A stretch of 64,000 bases of DNA from Axinella damicornis (lineage: Eukaryota; Porifera; Demospongiae; Axinellida; Axinellidae), in contig OZ007511.1 of the NCBI GenBank assembly GCA_963931865.1, forward strand, positions 11,607,396 to 11,671,395, given 5' to 3'. Positions 33,501-41,966 of the stretch are shown here, one piece after another (the first letter of the stretch is position 1; every line of letters starts with the position of its first letter). A program made the position numbers and the translations under genes. A model generated the notes under the pieces. The model was not told the DNA's origin. It ran no database searches and saw nothing but the letters and a program-made list of their open reading frames with translations.

Positions 33501-36500
33501 CTTCTGGCAGTGCATGGGGACATGGTGTTTGTGTGCAGTGTGCCTGGCCACGAATGATGCTTATACCACCATGCATGTCATGAGTAGGAAAATATCCACA
33601 ATCATTTCAAGCATGAGGAGAACCGATGACTGCCTGTGCAGCTGATAATTCTGAGCTTATGGGCAGATCCCCATTTGGTTGCAATAGAGCCCTAACTATA
33701 GTCCATCCAGACTCATATAATGAAGGCAGTTGGCTGCTAAACTGGACATACACTGTGCATGTTTATTCATTGTTCATTGTTCACCTCAAGCACAATACCA
33801 AATTAGGATCCAAATCACCTGATACTCTGACGGAGGTGGGGAACCCATATAGTCTACTAAGTTACAAATTGATAAGGCACTTCTGTCCACTGTGCATCCA
33901 AGTCGAACTGTAGACTCCCGCAAGCGGTTGCAGAATGGAGCTAGGGTGGAGTTACTGGAGAAGAAGTAATTATGGTATGCATAATTATAAGCAATAAATT
34001 ATTACTATAACTTTGTTTTGTTTGACATCATGCAGTACCTCTGTAGCTGAGTTTCAATCCATTCTCCACAGCTTCCATGAGCAAACCTACAGCCTGCATT
34101 TCTCCCCCATGCCAGCTCTTCAGCATAAGTGTAGTTTGGGACATACCACCTGGAAGAGCAAAAACAGTATTATTATAGTACGTGCAGAAGAAAGATGCAA
34201 CTATAGTTATATCCTACAAATATCATTGTAAGAACTTCACACCAAAACTATACAGATATATGACAGCTATATATAATCACATTCTTAGTTTTATGTGTGC
34301 AACTATTACGACACTGACCAAAATGAATCTGACTTTCCAGTTGATCTTGCACATGCTAAGGTAGGACTAGTATGCATAGAGGCAACTGCATTCCCATTGA
34401 AATCCATGTGGGAATTCAGTTTGTGGACCCTTGCATGCACCACAATTAATATTACCAGAAGCTCACATTCAAACATCACTAGTCATTGCAAACCAATGCT
34501 CATCGTACATCATACCCGCTGTCCTGAAGGAGTCCAAATGTAACTCTGGAGAATTTTGCATTGAACAGGGAAACCCCTGTCATTCCTTCATTCTGCATGG
34601 AGAACAACCATGCAACATCTGATATGGTGTATTGATTAAGATCGAGTTGTACCACATAATTACCCCAAATATCCGCTGTTCCCAGTGTGATGATGCAGTC
34701 CCAGAACCTCCTTGATTCTCAAGTTCAACACCTTGCAGTGTGGAGCAGTTGTAGTGAGCCGTCGCTTGTTCCTGCACCGAAAATTTTGTATATAGCACCT
34801 TTACACTCCTCAGCTAAATAGCTTCACAGTTCCTTTGAATAATTATGAAACAAGCACGTGGTGTAAATAATGAGCACTCCATTTGAAACTTACTATACTA
34901 TTTGGTGTTACAAGCAGTTGAACTTCATGATTTACAGTTCCATCACGAGTCAGCCAATCTGTATACTCCACTGTCCTGACTGTGGTGTTACTTGCGGTGT
35001 ATCTATGGCACAATAAATACCGTCTGTTTGAATGGCTACTCACCAGTAAATATGCTGGAACCACAGGTTAAGCTACCCTCGTTCCTAGGGCCACACCCAG
35101 CTTTTTTTCGCTTGCAGTACAGGCCGTACTGGAAGTGACGGGAAGCTGGGAGGGGCCTGGGAACAAGGCTAAAGCTAAGCATCAAACCAGATCATTGTCA
35201 CCATTGAGAAAGTCAGTAATCAGGGATAATACTGTGAAAAGCAATAATTATACAGAGTATGCCGAGTGGTAAATATTTTGGCTATACCTGGTACCATCAT
35301 GTGGTGGAAATCCATTCGGATTTCTTGGAGTGCGAGGACTCCCGTTCTCATCTCGGTAGAATGGATACAAGCCTGGACTAAATGCCTATAGGAAGAGTAA
35401 AATAATGTTCATGCATGAAGCGGTGATCTTCCTAGCTTATGTACTACAATATACGTACCAGGTAGTCACCTAGCTATTTCTTATAGCTACAGATATCAGA
35501 CGATCACATTTGTAACCTTGAAAATTCTTCTCACAACACTCACCCATACATTTATTACTATGTCCTGTATTCAGTGCTGAAGGTACTACCTGTTCAACAA
35601 AGTATACAAGGCCATGCTGTTCAAGTGTTTTCAGGTGTTTAATTCATCTGGACATCTGAACTCTCTGCATGTCAGTGTGCCTAGTGGTTCTATGGTCAAT
35701 CCTAGGCAGGTGATGGTATACTGTAGCACATCTTTTATACTGCTTGCAGAAATCTTTGGTGTTTGTGCTAAACTATAATTATACTGCTTTCAAAATCCCA
35801 ACACGTAGCTACTGCCTTTTGGTACTACTTATGACCAACCAACATAAACTTAGGTGGGTAGGACTGAGTCGTGCCAACGTTAAGGCAAGATCCGAGAGTA
35901 TAATTCTTTTGCATCATAGAATGAATGGCGTACCAAAGTATGAAGAACCTCATGTATCCCCGTTGCAATCATTTCCTGATCGGACTGACCATCAATGTGC
36001 TGAGGACAGAAGTTTATGATTCCAGCAACAGGCCTAGAGAACAAAGGTTTCACAGTTTGCTTGACATCAAAATTGTGGCTTATACGTGCAGTGTATCATG
36101 TACTGAATGATCACTGGATTCAGAGGACTCAGCTATAGATCTATGCGTCCCATATAGCTACATAGCAAAAAACTTACAGCTTGTGTTTTATACGGAACAG
36201 GTGCAGTTAATTGACATTCTTAGACTAAAAAGTAGTAATGAGAATGTCTGCCCCTCCCTAACCCATACACACTAGTATCAAGTTTGTCCTACCTGTCCAA
36301 GGAAGACTCCAATTGGCAAGTCGTAGCAAATGCAAGGGTGTTGTTACTGAAACTACTGCAGCTGACGGTTCCAACATATAAGATGAAGTCGGTACTGTTG
36401 ACCCCAGAGCCATCCACTCCAGTTTCATTGCATTCAGACAGATTGCCATTGCACTGGGAGCATCGCTGTGCAAATATTAGAATTAAAACTCATACATGAT

Positions 36501-38377
36501 TGTAATTATATGATGTATGCGTGCAGCAATGGAATGATGTATTGGGCACTATGCATGTACACATGTCCAAAACCTTGCAGTAGTAAATGTAAAATAGACT
36601 TAGAATGGTGGAATGGACAATGGAATGGAATACAATACCCATTTTTACTGCGTGACTACTGACGCAGCTAACTAAACTTTATACAACCAGAGAAGTCATT
36701 AATTTATCTTGGGCAGAAAAATTAACGGTCGCAGAATGGTGTTCTTAGAACTCAGAAAATTCTATGGTGTATTCCCTAGCTTCTTGTGAGTCATCAGAAT
36801 GATGATGATCAGATACATCAGTTGCAAGCTAAAACAAGCTAGATATGCAAAGTTGTATGACAAATGTATTTCCTGATAAACAAAATAATACACATTACCT
36901 TCAAGTGGTGTTCGGGGATTGTTATGACACTGCAGGTTGTCGTAGGTTCACATTGCAGCAAACACGTTCGTACGTCTCCGATTGGGACTAAGAATGTACC
37001 AGCGACACAATCTCTGGAGCGTAAAGTTAGAGAGTCATTCAGGGTAATTACAAATCACTACGTTTGGTTAGAATGGAGGTCATTACTTTCACCTTGTGGG
37101 TCTCTAAAACTTGGGGAGGGGGAGGGGGGAGGGGGAGGGGTGAGGGGGGAGGGGGGGGGAGGGGGGAGGGGGAAGGGGGAGGGGGGAAGGGGGTGAGGTA
37201 TACCTAATTCCTATACAGTGCATAAAAGGGGACATCATTTTCAAAGAGAGTAATAATCATCTAACGATCAGGGGATACCCTCCAACTGAACAATTCCTAG
37301 CTAGCACATTGTTTCATTACCTTTCAACCAGTATTGGGTCTGTTTCTGGAATAACCGTCAGTGCTTCCTCAAAGAAATTTTCCACTGCAGGCATGATTGT
37401 ATTCTGTGTGGGATAAGTTAACTCAGATTATATTGGGATAGCCAAGTTGCCCGATTATATACCACTTTCCAGGAAATCAAAATTATACTGCCATGGTTGA
37501 TTGTCCTCCATTGTGCTTGACCCTCCTGACAGCAATCAGTATGCATAACACATGGTAATATTGAGTAGTTAATAGAAGTGGGCTTGCAGGCAGAATTCAA
37601 ATTATATTGAGTCGGCTACTATACGTATCATCACGTCATGTGACAGTAAATCACTAAGGACTTACATTACAGTGAGAATTAAACTCACCTGTATCCTGTT
37701 TGTCTGGCTTTCATTAAGCCTTTTGCAAAGATGAAAAGTAAAAATAATGTGAAAGTCTTTTATTATGAGTGAAAATGCCTACATCTTACCCATACACACT
37801 GCTGTCATAAGACACAGCAATCCTGAAAGGTTCGTACTGCGGAGGTGCAATTATCCTTTTCACAAGGCGCTCTTGCTTGCCCGTCTGCGCCCCCACCACC
37901 ATCTGTACAATGTAAATCAAAACCAAAATTAAGAGACTATAATTATGCATAAATATTTCAACAACAGGTGTCCTTTTTAGTACAAAACTGGGCTATCTAG
38001 AGACCTAAACTATAATTATAGAGACCTCACTGGAAACTAAATTCAAGTTTCCTGTTGTTGATCTTATACCTTTCAGCTGAATTGCATAACCTGGTGATTG
38101 TAAAACTAACAAGTACAATTTTTCCCATGAACATTATTTTTATGCCACAAATAGACAAGGATAGCTACATAAATAGCAATTATTCCAATATGGTATATGA
38201 GCCTCGAATACGGAAAGAGAGGAAGATTTTAGACTATCTGGTAAGTTTAAGTTATTCCACAACCTTGGGATTGCTTTCGTGGATACATTGGAAGCCTCTA
38301 GCTTCGTCACATGTGAGCAACACCACCAATAAGGAAACAGCACACAGCAACAGCGTGGAAACAAATAGAGTAGCCAT
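6530..38377 (-). CDS. Giant secreted leishmanolysin-like (M8) / DOMON / CCP / Calx-beta protein
   Basis: A single - strand gene model of about 62 exons; hand-summed coding length is 8,937 nt, giving about 2,978 residues. ATG at 38377, stop TAA at 6530-6532. Order: signal peptide (1-28), M8 zinc metalloprotease (to about 590), Cys-rich linker (about 591-666), five DOMON+CCP cassettes (about 667-2563), Calx-beta (about 2564-2685), two CCPs (about 2686-2802), unassigned C-terminal domain (to 2978). Every exon junction has a usable splice pair and matching phase, and all cassette boundaries are phase 1. No transmembrane segment or GPI signal is evident, so the product should be secreted. A Gypsy element and several MITEs lie in introns. 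The frame is unbroken. The main doubts are whether one transcript spans all 32 kb and the weak first donor (AAG|gttgtg). Confidence 0.8.
7461..7673. mobile_element. Pogo/Tigger-like MITE in the last intron
   Basis: The left end cagtaaagcctct follows TA, and the right end contains two copies of ctattgagaggtt. The inverted cctct/agagg ends and internal aggacac-type steps match the short non-autonomous Tc1/mariner-pogo elements common in invertebrates. The right terminus is degraded. The duplicated copy lies at about 45294-45494, so insertion predates the segmental duplication. Confidence 0.55.
7964..8068. mobile_element. Fold-back MITE, tagcctcgttcccag family
   Basis: Inverted ends tagcctcgttcccagacc and ggtctgggaccgagacta enclose a loop of about 70 bp. 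It belongs to the same family as the 100-bp element at 2848-2947. It sits in an intron of the giant gene, and its duplicate is at 45791-45895. Confidence 0.7.
9128..9980 (-). other. Two diverged CCP/sushi exons after Calx-beta
   Basis: Exons 9804-9980 (59 residues) and 9128-9301 (58 residues), phase 1-1. Both keep four Cys and GQWSGSEP but start with PCGNL and differ more from the cassette CCPs than those differ among themselves, so they lie outside the region of recent homogenisation. The 9305-9800 intron holds no recognisable gene. Confidence 0.85.
10159..10749 (-). other. Calx-beta domain exons
   Basis: Exons 10588-10749 and 10159-10362, both phase 1-1. The first begins with VTPIQVGLEQDSYSVGE; the second carries GLDFQSTM, LTFLPGMG, a DSDNDDDEQF acidic loop and ends VTIVDDDEG. 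This is the Na/Ca-exchanger-type Calx-beta pattern, which binds calcium through its acidic loops and is found in extracellular adhesion proteins. About 122 residues in total. Confidence 0.85.
10416..10513. mobile_element. Fold-back MITE, same family, diverged
   Basis: Ends aagtctcggctccagacc and tggtctagggccgagactt are inverted copies. It lies between the two Calx-beta exons. The duplicate is at about 48893-48980. Confidence 0.6.
11244..13935 (-). other. DOMON-CCP cassette, fifth (DOMON + 5 CCP)
   Basis: DOMON exons 13802-13935, 13598-13659 and 13229-13509; CCP exons 12750-12923, 12440-12613, 12043-12216, 11643-11816 and 11244-11417. This DOMON has a few substitutions in the third exon (for example IVLFGN where the other copies have IVVYGN). 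The last CCP runs directly into the Calx-beta exon in phase. Confidence 0.85.
14413..14922. mobile_element. 510-bp non-autonomous DNA element in a cassette intron
   Basis: Comparison with the parallel intron at 17090-17105 shows an extra block starting ttaactctttaggggccaa and ending ttggctgggaaagtgctaa, with a TAA/TTAA-like target duplication. The ends are imperfect inverted repeats (13 of 19 positions). No coding capacity. It is absent from the four other cassettes, so it arrived after the cassette amplification. Confidence 0.65.
15015..16630 (-). other. DOMON-CCP cassette, fourth (DOMON + 2 CCP)
   Basis: DOMON exons 16497-16630, 16270-16331 and 15895-16175; CCP exons 15415-15588 and 15015-15188. 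It resembles the first cassette in having only two CCPs. The intron that follows toward lower coordinates carries a 510-bp inserted element at 14413-14922. Confidence 0.85.
17513..17699 (+). repeat. 5' LTR of the Gypsy element
   Basis: 187 bp, TG...CA bounded, preceded by the target duplication gacgg. One mismatch to the 3' LTR. Confidence 0.93.
17730..18203 (+). CDS. Gypsy Gag (capsid part), probably internally shortened
   Basis: ATG at 17730, the first in-frame start after the LTR; 157 codons, stop at 18201-18203. The retrotransposon capsid pattern is visible: FNPRTDDWEVYQERLQFY, CGDSTFKLLRSL, the HFNF-like RFNFHTHSRQPSESIADY and LRDRLVCGV. In related Gags roughly 20 residues separate the ERLQFY helix from CGDSTF; here they abut, which suggests an in-frame deletion. 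The zinc knuckles lie in the following frame. The stop overlaps the start of the Pol frame, so either a programmed frameshift or a small indel near 18187 is involved. Confidence 0.8.
   Translation: MTTYGKIKAFNPRTDDWEVYQERLQFYMLTVCGDSTFKLLRSLVPEGKLDADAVTYDSLVKLLNTHYSKKQSTIVHRFNFHTHSRQPSESIADYIVALRELALNCKFGDHLEESLRDRLVCGVNHSGIQRKLLSEGELTYASALKLAQSIEAGREGC
18178..21642 (+). pseudogene. Gypsy Pol: zinc knuckles, protease, RT, RNase H, integrase; one internal TAG
   Basis: Open from about 18178 to a TAG at 21337-21339, then in the same frame to TGA at 21640-21642. Domains in order: two CCHC knuckles (CFRCGGPHLAPQC and CRYCKKKGHLARVC), aspartic protease (LDTGAA, LLGRDW), reverse transcriptase (LPFGVASAP, YIDDIS), RNase H (LACDASDYGIGAVL), and integrase with an HHCC finger (HDTHLG, CSVC) and catalytic DDE (HLDFAGPF, TDNGPSF, SSNGLAERA). 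After the TAG the frame encodes the integrase C-terminal GPLSYHV module and a basic tail. With near-identical LTRs, this single stop is probably recent, or a readthrough or sequencing artefact. Confidence 0.9.
21673..21859 (+). repeat. 3' LTR of the Gypsy element
   Basis: 187 bp, preceded by a purine-rich tract and followed by gacgg, the second copy of the target duplication. Confidence 0.93.
24918..27738 (-). other. DOMON-CCP cassette, second (DOMON + 5 CCP)
   Basis: DOMON exons 27605-27738, 27378-27439 and 26999-27279; CCP exons 26520-26693, 26116-26289, 25712-25885, 25312-25485 and 24918-25091. CCP exon-plus-intron units repeat every 394-404 bp. The intron near 25231-25245 preserves the uninterrupted version of the site where a Gypsy element inserted in the next cassette. 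The intron before this DOMON (about 27840-28255) is copied in the other cassettes and does not code. Confidence 0.85.
28300..29922 (-). other. DOMON-CCP cassette, first in the protein (DOMON + 2 CCP)
   Basis: DOMON exons 29789-29922, 29562-29623 and 29183-29463; CCP exons 28704-28877 and 28300-28473. The DOMON reads GWVGIGFSND, SSDVVIGAADG, YFVSDR, ISFIRPL and FFIYAYGG, a complete beta-sandwich module of about 159 residues. DOMON domains bind haem or sugars in other animals; the ligand here is unknown. Each CCP is 58 residues with four Cys and a conserved GQWSGSEP. Exon phases are 1-0-2-1 for the DOMON and 1-1 for each CCP. Confidence 0.85.
30342..31036 (-). other. Cys-rich linker exons 18-20 with a TB-like motif
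   Basis: Exons 31009-31036 (28 nt), 30894-30929 (36 nt) and 30342-30506 join the protease to the first DOMON. Exon 19 encodes a short EPNSCYDRETQ segment. Exon 20 encodes C-Y-x-Y, G-x-C, T-x4-CC, GGVAY and C-V-Q-C in an order reminiscent of TGF-beta-binding (TB/8-Cys) domains. The assignment is tentative, since only part of the TB cysteine pattern is visible. Phases run 0 to 1 across the linker, so it adapts the phase-0 protease exons to the phase-1 cassette series. Confidence 0.55.
32863..32974. mobile_element. Fold-back MITE, same family, in a protease intron
   Basis: Left end tagcctcattcccag and right end cctgggaacgagac are inverted, with inner arms around ttttctgtt and aacagaaaa. It lies between protease exons 14 and 15. 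Confidence 0.65.
35074..35171. mobile_element. Fold-back MITE, same family, between protease exons 8 and 9
   Basis: Left arm accctcgttcctagggccac, right arm ending gcctgggaacaaggcta, with inner arms cccagctt and aagctggg. Confidence 0.65.
37113..37197 (+). repeat. G-rich (ggggga)n tract, potential G-quadruplex
   Basis: About 85 bp of almost pure purine made of G runs of 3-9 separated by single A or T. It lies in the intron between protease exons 4 and 5, so the transcribed strand is C-rich. It could form a quadruplex or slow replication. The apparent + strand reading frame through it is an artefact of composition. Confidence 0.8.
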
Positions 38378-38448
38378 TGTCCATCACTTCAGTCACTCAT
38401 CAATGAAACCTTGCACTGGATTGAATCTACTTGAAAACGAAGACAAAA

Positions 38449-39240
38449 TTGCATGCAATATAGACTGACACTAGCTAAGCATTAAATAGTGCAAGGTGGT
38501 GTGATGTGACTAAGAGGGAATAAAGTTGAACATATATCATCTTACGATCGGTAAATGATTTCACTTGTAGATGTGGTTTTCGATCACTGTCTGCCAGCTT
38601 TGACTGTGTTTGGGTCCAGATCTGTGATTCCACAACATTCCACAACACTGAATTTGGCGTGTGAATGTGCACCTGATACATGAAACATCCCAGCAATTCA
38701 GTGATGCTATGAGTGTTGACGGGGTGTTTTCCCTCGGCCTGAAGGATGAGAGTCTCTATAATTGCTGGACCGGAAAATATACTGGAATGGTAATGGACTA
38801 TATGGACTGCACTGACTATATTATATTGTTAAACGTCTGAACCCATTTGCAATACTTAAATTGCATGCAATATAGACTGACACTTATAGCTAAGCATTAA
38901 ATAGTGCGATGTGACTAAGAGGGAATGAAGTTGAACATATATCATCTTACGATCGGTAAATGATTTCGCTTGTAGATGTGGTTTCCGATCACTGTCTGCC
39001 AGCTTTGACTGTGTTTGGGACCAGAAAGACTTCTGATGAAATCTGTGATTCCACAACATTCCACAACACTGAATTTGGCGTGTGAATGTGCACCTGATAC
39101 ATGAAACATCCCAGCAATTCAGTGATGCTATGAGTGTTGATGGGGTGTTTTCCCACGGCCTGAAGGATGAGAGTCTCTATAATTGCTGGACCGGAAAATA
39201 GACTGGAATGGTAATGGACTATATGGACTGCACTGACTAT
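38449..39240. repeat. Duplicated 5' flank of the giant gene
   Basis: Two tandem copies (about 38449-38830 and 38862-39240) share attgcatgcaatatagactg, cgatcggtaaatgatttc, gaatttggcgtgtgaatgtg and gagagtctctataattgctg. A third copy (about 54727-55130) stands at the same distance upstream of the paralogue's ATG, and a decayed fourth is near 55600-55760. As the sequence immediately 5' of both signal-peptide exons it probably contains promoter and 5' UTR, but no TATA box is convincing. Confidence 0.75.
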
Positions 39241-39442
39241 ACTATAACGTCTGAAACCATTTGCAATACGTACCCGCGGCTCTGCTGTGCTGCTATTTAC
39301 TTACTAACCTATACCGTAGAGTACGTATTAAGCGCCCAGGGTTGGGGACAATAGAACGCCGCTGAACAGGGGGATGGGCGCTAGATGCGTACTCAGACTA
39401 CTTAGGCATGTAGTATCTGCCCGCCCATTCAGCACGCTTTTG

Positions 39443-40550
39443 GGTTCTTGCTAGGTGCAGGGTAAAAGTCGCATTACGTCAAAATTACGTCTTAATAATA
39501 ATAATAATAGTGAACTTCGCATGCACGCGCAGTAGCTTGATTGACGATTGAAGTGCCAGGGATGCCAGGTGAGTAACTATAAACATATAAATACAGCTGA
39601 CGAAGTTGGGCATAGAGACTAGCTATAGTGTGAACTCTTGATTCTGTCTCAGTCCAATCAGTTTGGTAAACATAAAGTGATACAAACAATTTCCAGTAAG
39701 GTTCTTGGAAAGGTCCCTGGGTAGAGTCACTTACAGTACGCTGTCTTCGTAACAGTGACTAGGTGTTATAACAGGTTGCAGAGGAATTGTGGTTTTGACT
39801 GGTTGTACAGCATCAAAGTGAGAGTTGTTTGTGTAGCGCAGTTCAAGCCATCCCCTCCCAATGACAAATGGAGTGGGACTTTGTTTGTTGATGTTGAGTG
39901 GTTTGTAGACTTTCCAGCATCCATTTGGGGGTGTGTCGCATGCTACATAGATGGGAACTTGACAAAGTGTGGCTGCTGCAAGTATTTCAATAGGTAGCCA
40001 GTGGCATAGCACCTCAGTGGGGTTTCAGCTGTATCAACTGGGACTTGCTTGTGTAAGTTGCCTAGGTCTTGGCAGCACTCGGAATAGCCATCCCCAGCAA
40101 CATCGGTTACTGCAACTGTTTTTGTTCCATTTGTACTGCGGTGTTTGTGTTTGACTCTGCATTTTGTCACAGGTATTCCAATCTTTGCACATGCAGAGCA
40201 TGCAGTGGCTGCTTCTTCCAGATGACCCCTCACCCGACGGCAGTAAACAGCTGTCCTTTTGCCGATCACACAGGACACGCAGCGCCCAAGGATGGCTGGC
40301 TGAGAGCTCTGTCATGAAACAGCAATTCTACATAATTCACAGTACTCCAATGCCACCAGCAAACTGTACATTTATGTGTATGAGTACCTTTGTATCCATG
40401 ATTGACGCACATGCAGGCTATAGATTGATTTTCCCGCGTTATTGCCGCATGTGCAAAGTACTAAGTTCAAGTGCAAAGTACTAAGTTCAAGGCTAGTACT
40501 ACTACGTAAGTATGACGTAATGCGACTTTTACCCTGTACTAGCAAGAACC
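39443..40550. mobile_element. DNA element with about 48-bp terminal inverted repeats and an OTU-like remnant
   Basis: The left end ggttcttgctaggtgcaggg continues through taaaagtcgcattacgtc; the right end is its inverted copy with few mismatches (gacgtaatgcgacttttacc up to ctagcaagaacc at 40550). Total length is about 1.1 kb. The interior carries a decayed OTU-type frame on the - strand. No transposase is visible. I could not identify a target duplication. Confidence 0.7.
39734..40315 (-). pseudogene. OTU-type cysteine protease remnant inside a DNA element
   Basis: The - strand frame around 39734-40030 encodes CHWLPIEILAAATLCQVPIY, then GCWKVYKPL and LELRYTNNSHFDAV, matching the C-terminal half of OTU deubiquitinase domains, including the catalytic His in NSHFD. 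Upstream, VTDVAGDG corresponds to the N-terminal active-site box, but the expected GDGNC-LFRAL continuation is broken: GDG is in one frame and LFRVL in another. So the nucleophilic Cys and the frame are lost by a small deletion. OTU domains occur in several transposons, where their role is unclear. Confidence 0.6.
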
Positions 40551-40771
40551 GGCTCGGAATGAGGCCGGGTACCTCCATGGACAATACACTACCAGACTAC
40601 TGTCCATGGAGCTAATAGCTAATAATAGCGGCGATTCCCTCCGTGTGTAGGTCGTCTCGCGCCTTGTTTCAGAGTGTTACTGTGCACATAGCTGTATAGC
40701 TAGCTATTATCAAGCTACACAGACATGGTGAGGTACGGCTGCTTCTATCAAACTGCAAGATATAGGCCTAT

Positions 40772-41250
40772 CACAGAGTCGGTAGACTCTGTATGTAGGG
40801 ATACGACGTACACGCAATAAATATCATGATGCTAATACAAAAAAATCTCCAAATCTCAGAAACGGTACACTTATAAGCCTTCATAACAACATACCAGCCA
40901 TCTTCGAGTGTTTTCATGGCCAACAAGACTCCCAGCGTCGCGAAAAACCATCACGAAAGTACCTAACCAGGCACTCGCAAAACGGGCAAACTGTTTTCCT
41001 TTCTTTCTTCTTCTTCTTCTTCAGACAACTTAGCTCAACGTTGCCTCAATCTGTCTCGATGGTTTTTGCACGAAACAGCAGCATTTTCATCCGAGCAGTG
41101 CAAAGATCCATCGCTTTTTCGCTACCTCCAAGTCTTCACCAGGCGGCTGCAGCTGCCCACTCAATATAACTATGGCTTCGTTTGTCACACCATTTTCATG
41201 TTTGTACGCATGCGCACTTAAACGATCACTTAGCAACGATACGTAATTAC
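40772..41250 (+). repeat. 480-bp repeat, copy 1 (inverted relative to 53207-53674)
   Basis: The block from cacagagtcggtagactctg to agcaacgatacgtaatta matches, with moderate divergence, the reverse complement of 53207-53674, including the aaaatctccaaatctcagaa and cttcttcttcttcttcagac stretches. The near-terminal cagagtcggtagactctg is itself palindromic. No coding sense. Probably a non-autonomous transposon. The 40551-40771 gap before it holds only a tccatggacaat / attgtccatgga-type small palindrome and nothing else I can support. Confidence 0.75.
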
Positions 41251-41554
41251 TAGGAGAATGCTAAGCATTGTGGGGCGAGCCTGAGCGAGCGCAGTTGTTC
41301 CGTAGATATATGTGGATGATGTTAACCAATCACTTATCTTGGTAGGTCAGTGATGTTAAAGCATTTGGGAATGTTGTGTTACATGAGTGAAGGTGAAGGC
41401 AGTGGTGTGAATTCATGAGAAGAGGGTGGTGTGGGTGTAGGGCCGATGCAGGGGCGGCGACACGTATTTACAATTGGGGGGGCAAGCCAGTGGCGTAGCC
41501 TACGCACGCTGCCGAAGGCAGTGCATAGAGGCGCGTAGCGCCGATCAGTGCAGC

Positions 41555-41698
41555 CTGGTGGTGTTGCTCACATGTGACAAAGCTAGAGGCTTCCAATGTA
41601 TCCAGCCTGGTGGTGTTGCTCACATGTGACGAAGCTAGAGGCTTCCAATGTATCCACGAAAGCAATCCCAAGGTTGTGGAATAACTTAAAACTTACCA
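41555..41698 (+). pseudogene. Captured, partly duplicated signal-peptide exon fragment
   Basis: On the + strand this repeats host exon 1 (38264-38377, - strand) from ggtggtgttgctcacatgtg through the donor and about 25 bp of intron 1 (ending cttaccag). A first partial copy (about 41557-41602) precedes a longer one (about 41606-41698). The block is bounded by 12-bp direct repeats gatcagtgcagc at 41543-41554 and 41699-41710, i.e. a target-site-duplication-like join inside the surrounding repeat. No start codon, so not a gene. Confidence 0.75.
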
Positions 41699-41935
41699 GA
41701 TCAGTGCAGCAAAGCGCGGAAAAAACTTCATTTTTCAGTTATATCAGGATGGGCTCTCGTGGCACCTTCGTGCTTTGTACTGCGCGTTCAAGATGTATGA
41801 GGATCGATGCTGCGCCAGATCAGCAACTCGATTCGCGTACATCACAAGGTTAGCCGAGTCAGCCTAGTACTAGTATAGGGCAGCCGTTGGCTGTTTAATA
41901 GTAGCTAGCTAGGAGTTAGGGGGCCCTAAATATTT

Positions 41936-41962
<27 letters not shown>
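41936..41962 (+). repeat. 27-bp poly-G run
   Basis: Uninterrupted G followed at once by cccccttgcccc. It lies at the right end of the hAT-like element. Confidence 0.9.

Positions 41963-41966
<4 letters not shown>

Larger units (their letters stand above)
31113..38377 (-). other. Signal peptide and M8 leishmanolysin-like protease module (exons 1-17)
   Basis: Exons: 38264-38377, 37791-37912, 37689-37719, 37321-37403, 36899-37013, 36293-36465, 35934-36033, 35288-35385, 34894-35002, 34664-34771, 34516-34592, 34039-34149, 33858-33954, 33139-33240, 32525-32698, 31848-31925, 31113-31190. Exon 1 gives a signal peptide (MATLFVSTLLLCAVSLLVVL). Family marks: TDFILYVGTVS, LAFATTCQ, zinc site HEVLH (His about 240 and 244, Glu 241), third ligand His about 344 in SHWEQR, Met-turn NEGMTG (Met about 355), DSGWY, LAWGRNAGC, CVEHGRQW, GGGCYQ and SLICPSCTQIC. 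All three zinc ligands and the catalytic Glu are present, so activity is plausible. The residue after HExxHxx is Ala rather than the usual Gly. M8 proteases are secreted or surface endopeptidases; the substrate is unknown. Confidence 0.88.

Noticed and set aside
36864..37196. + strand frame ending in a Gly-rich tract
   Set aside because: It is antisense to a well-supported protease exon and its tail is the translation of a G-rich tract.
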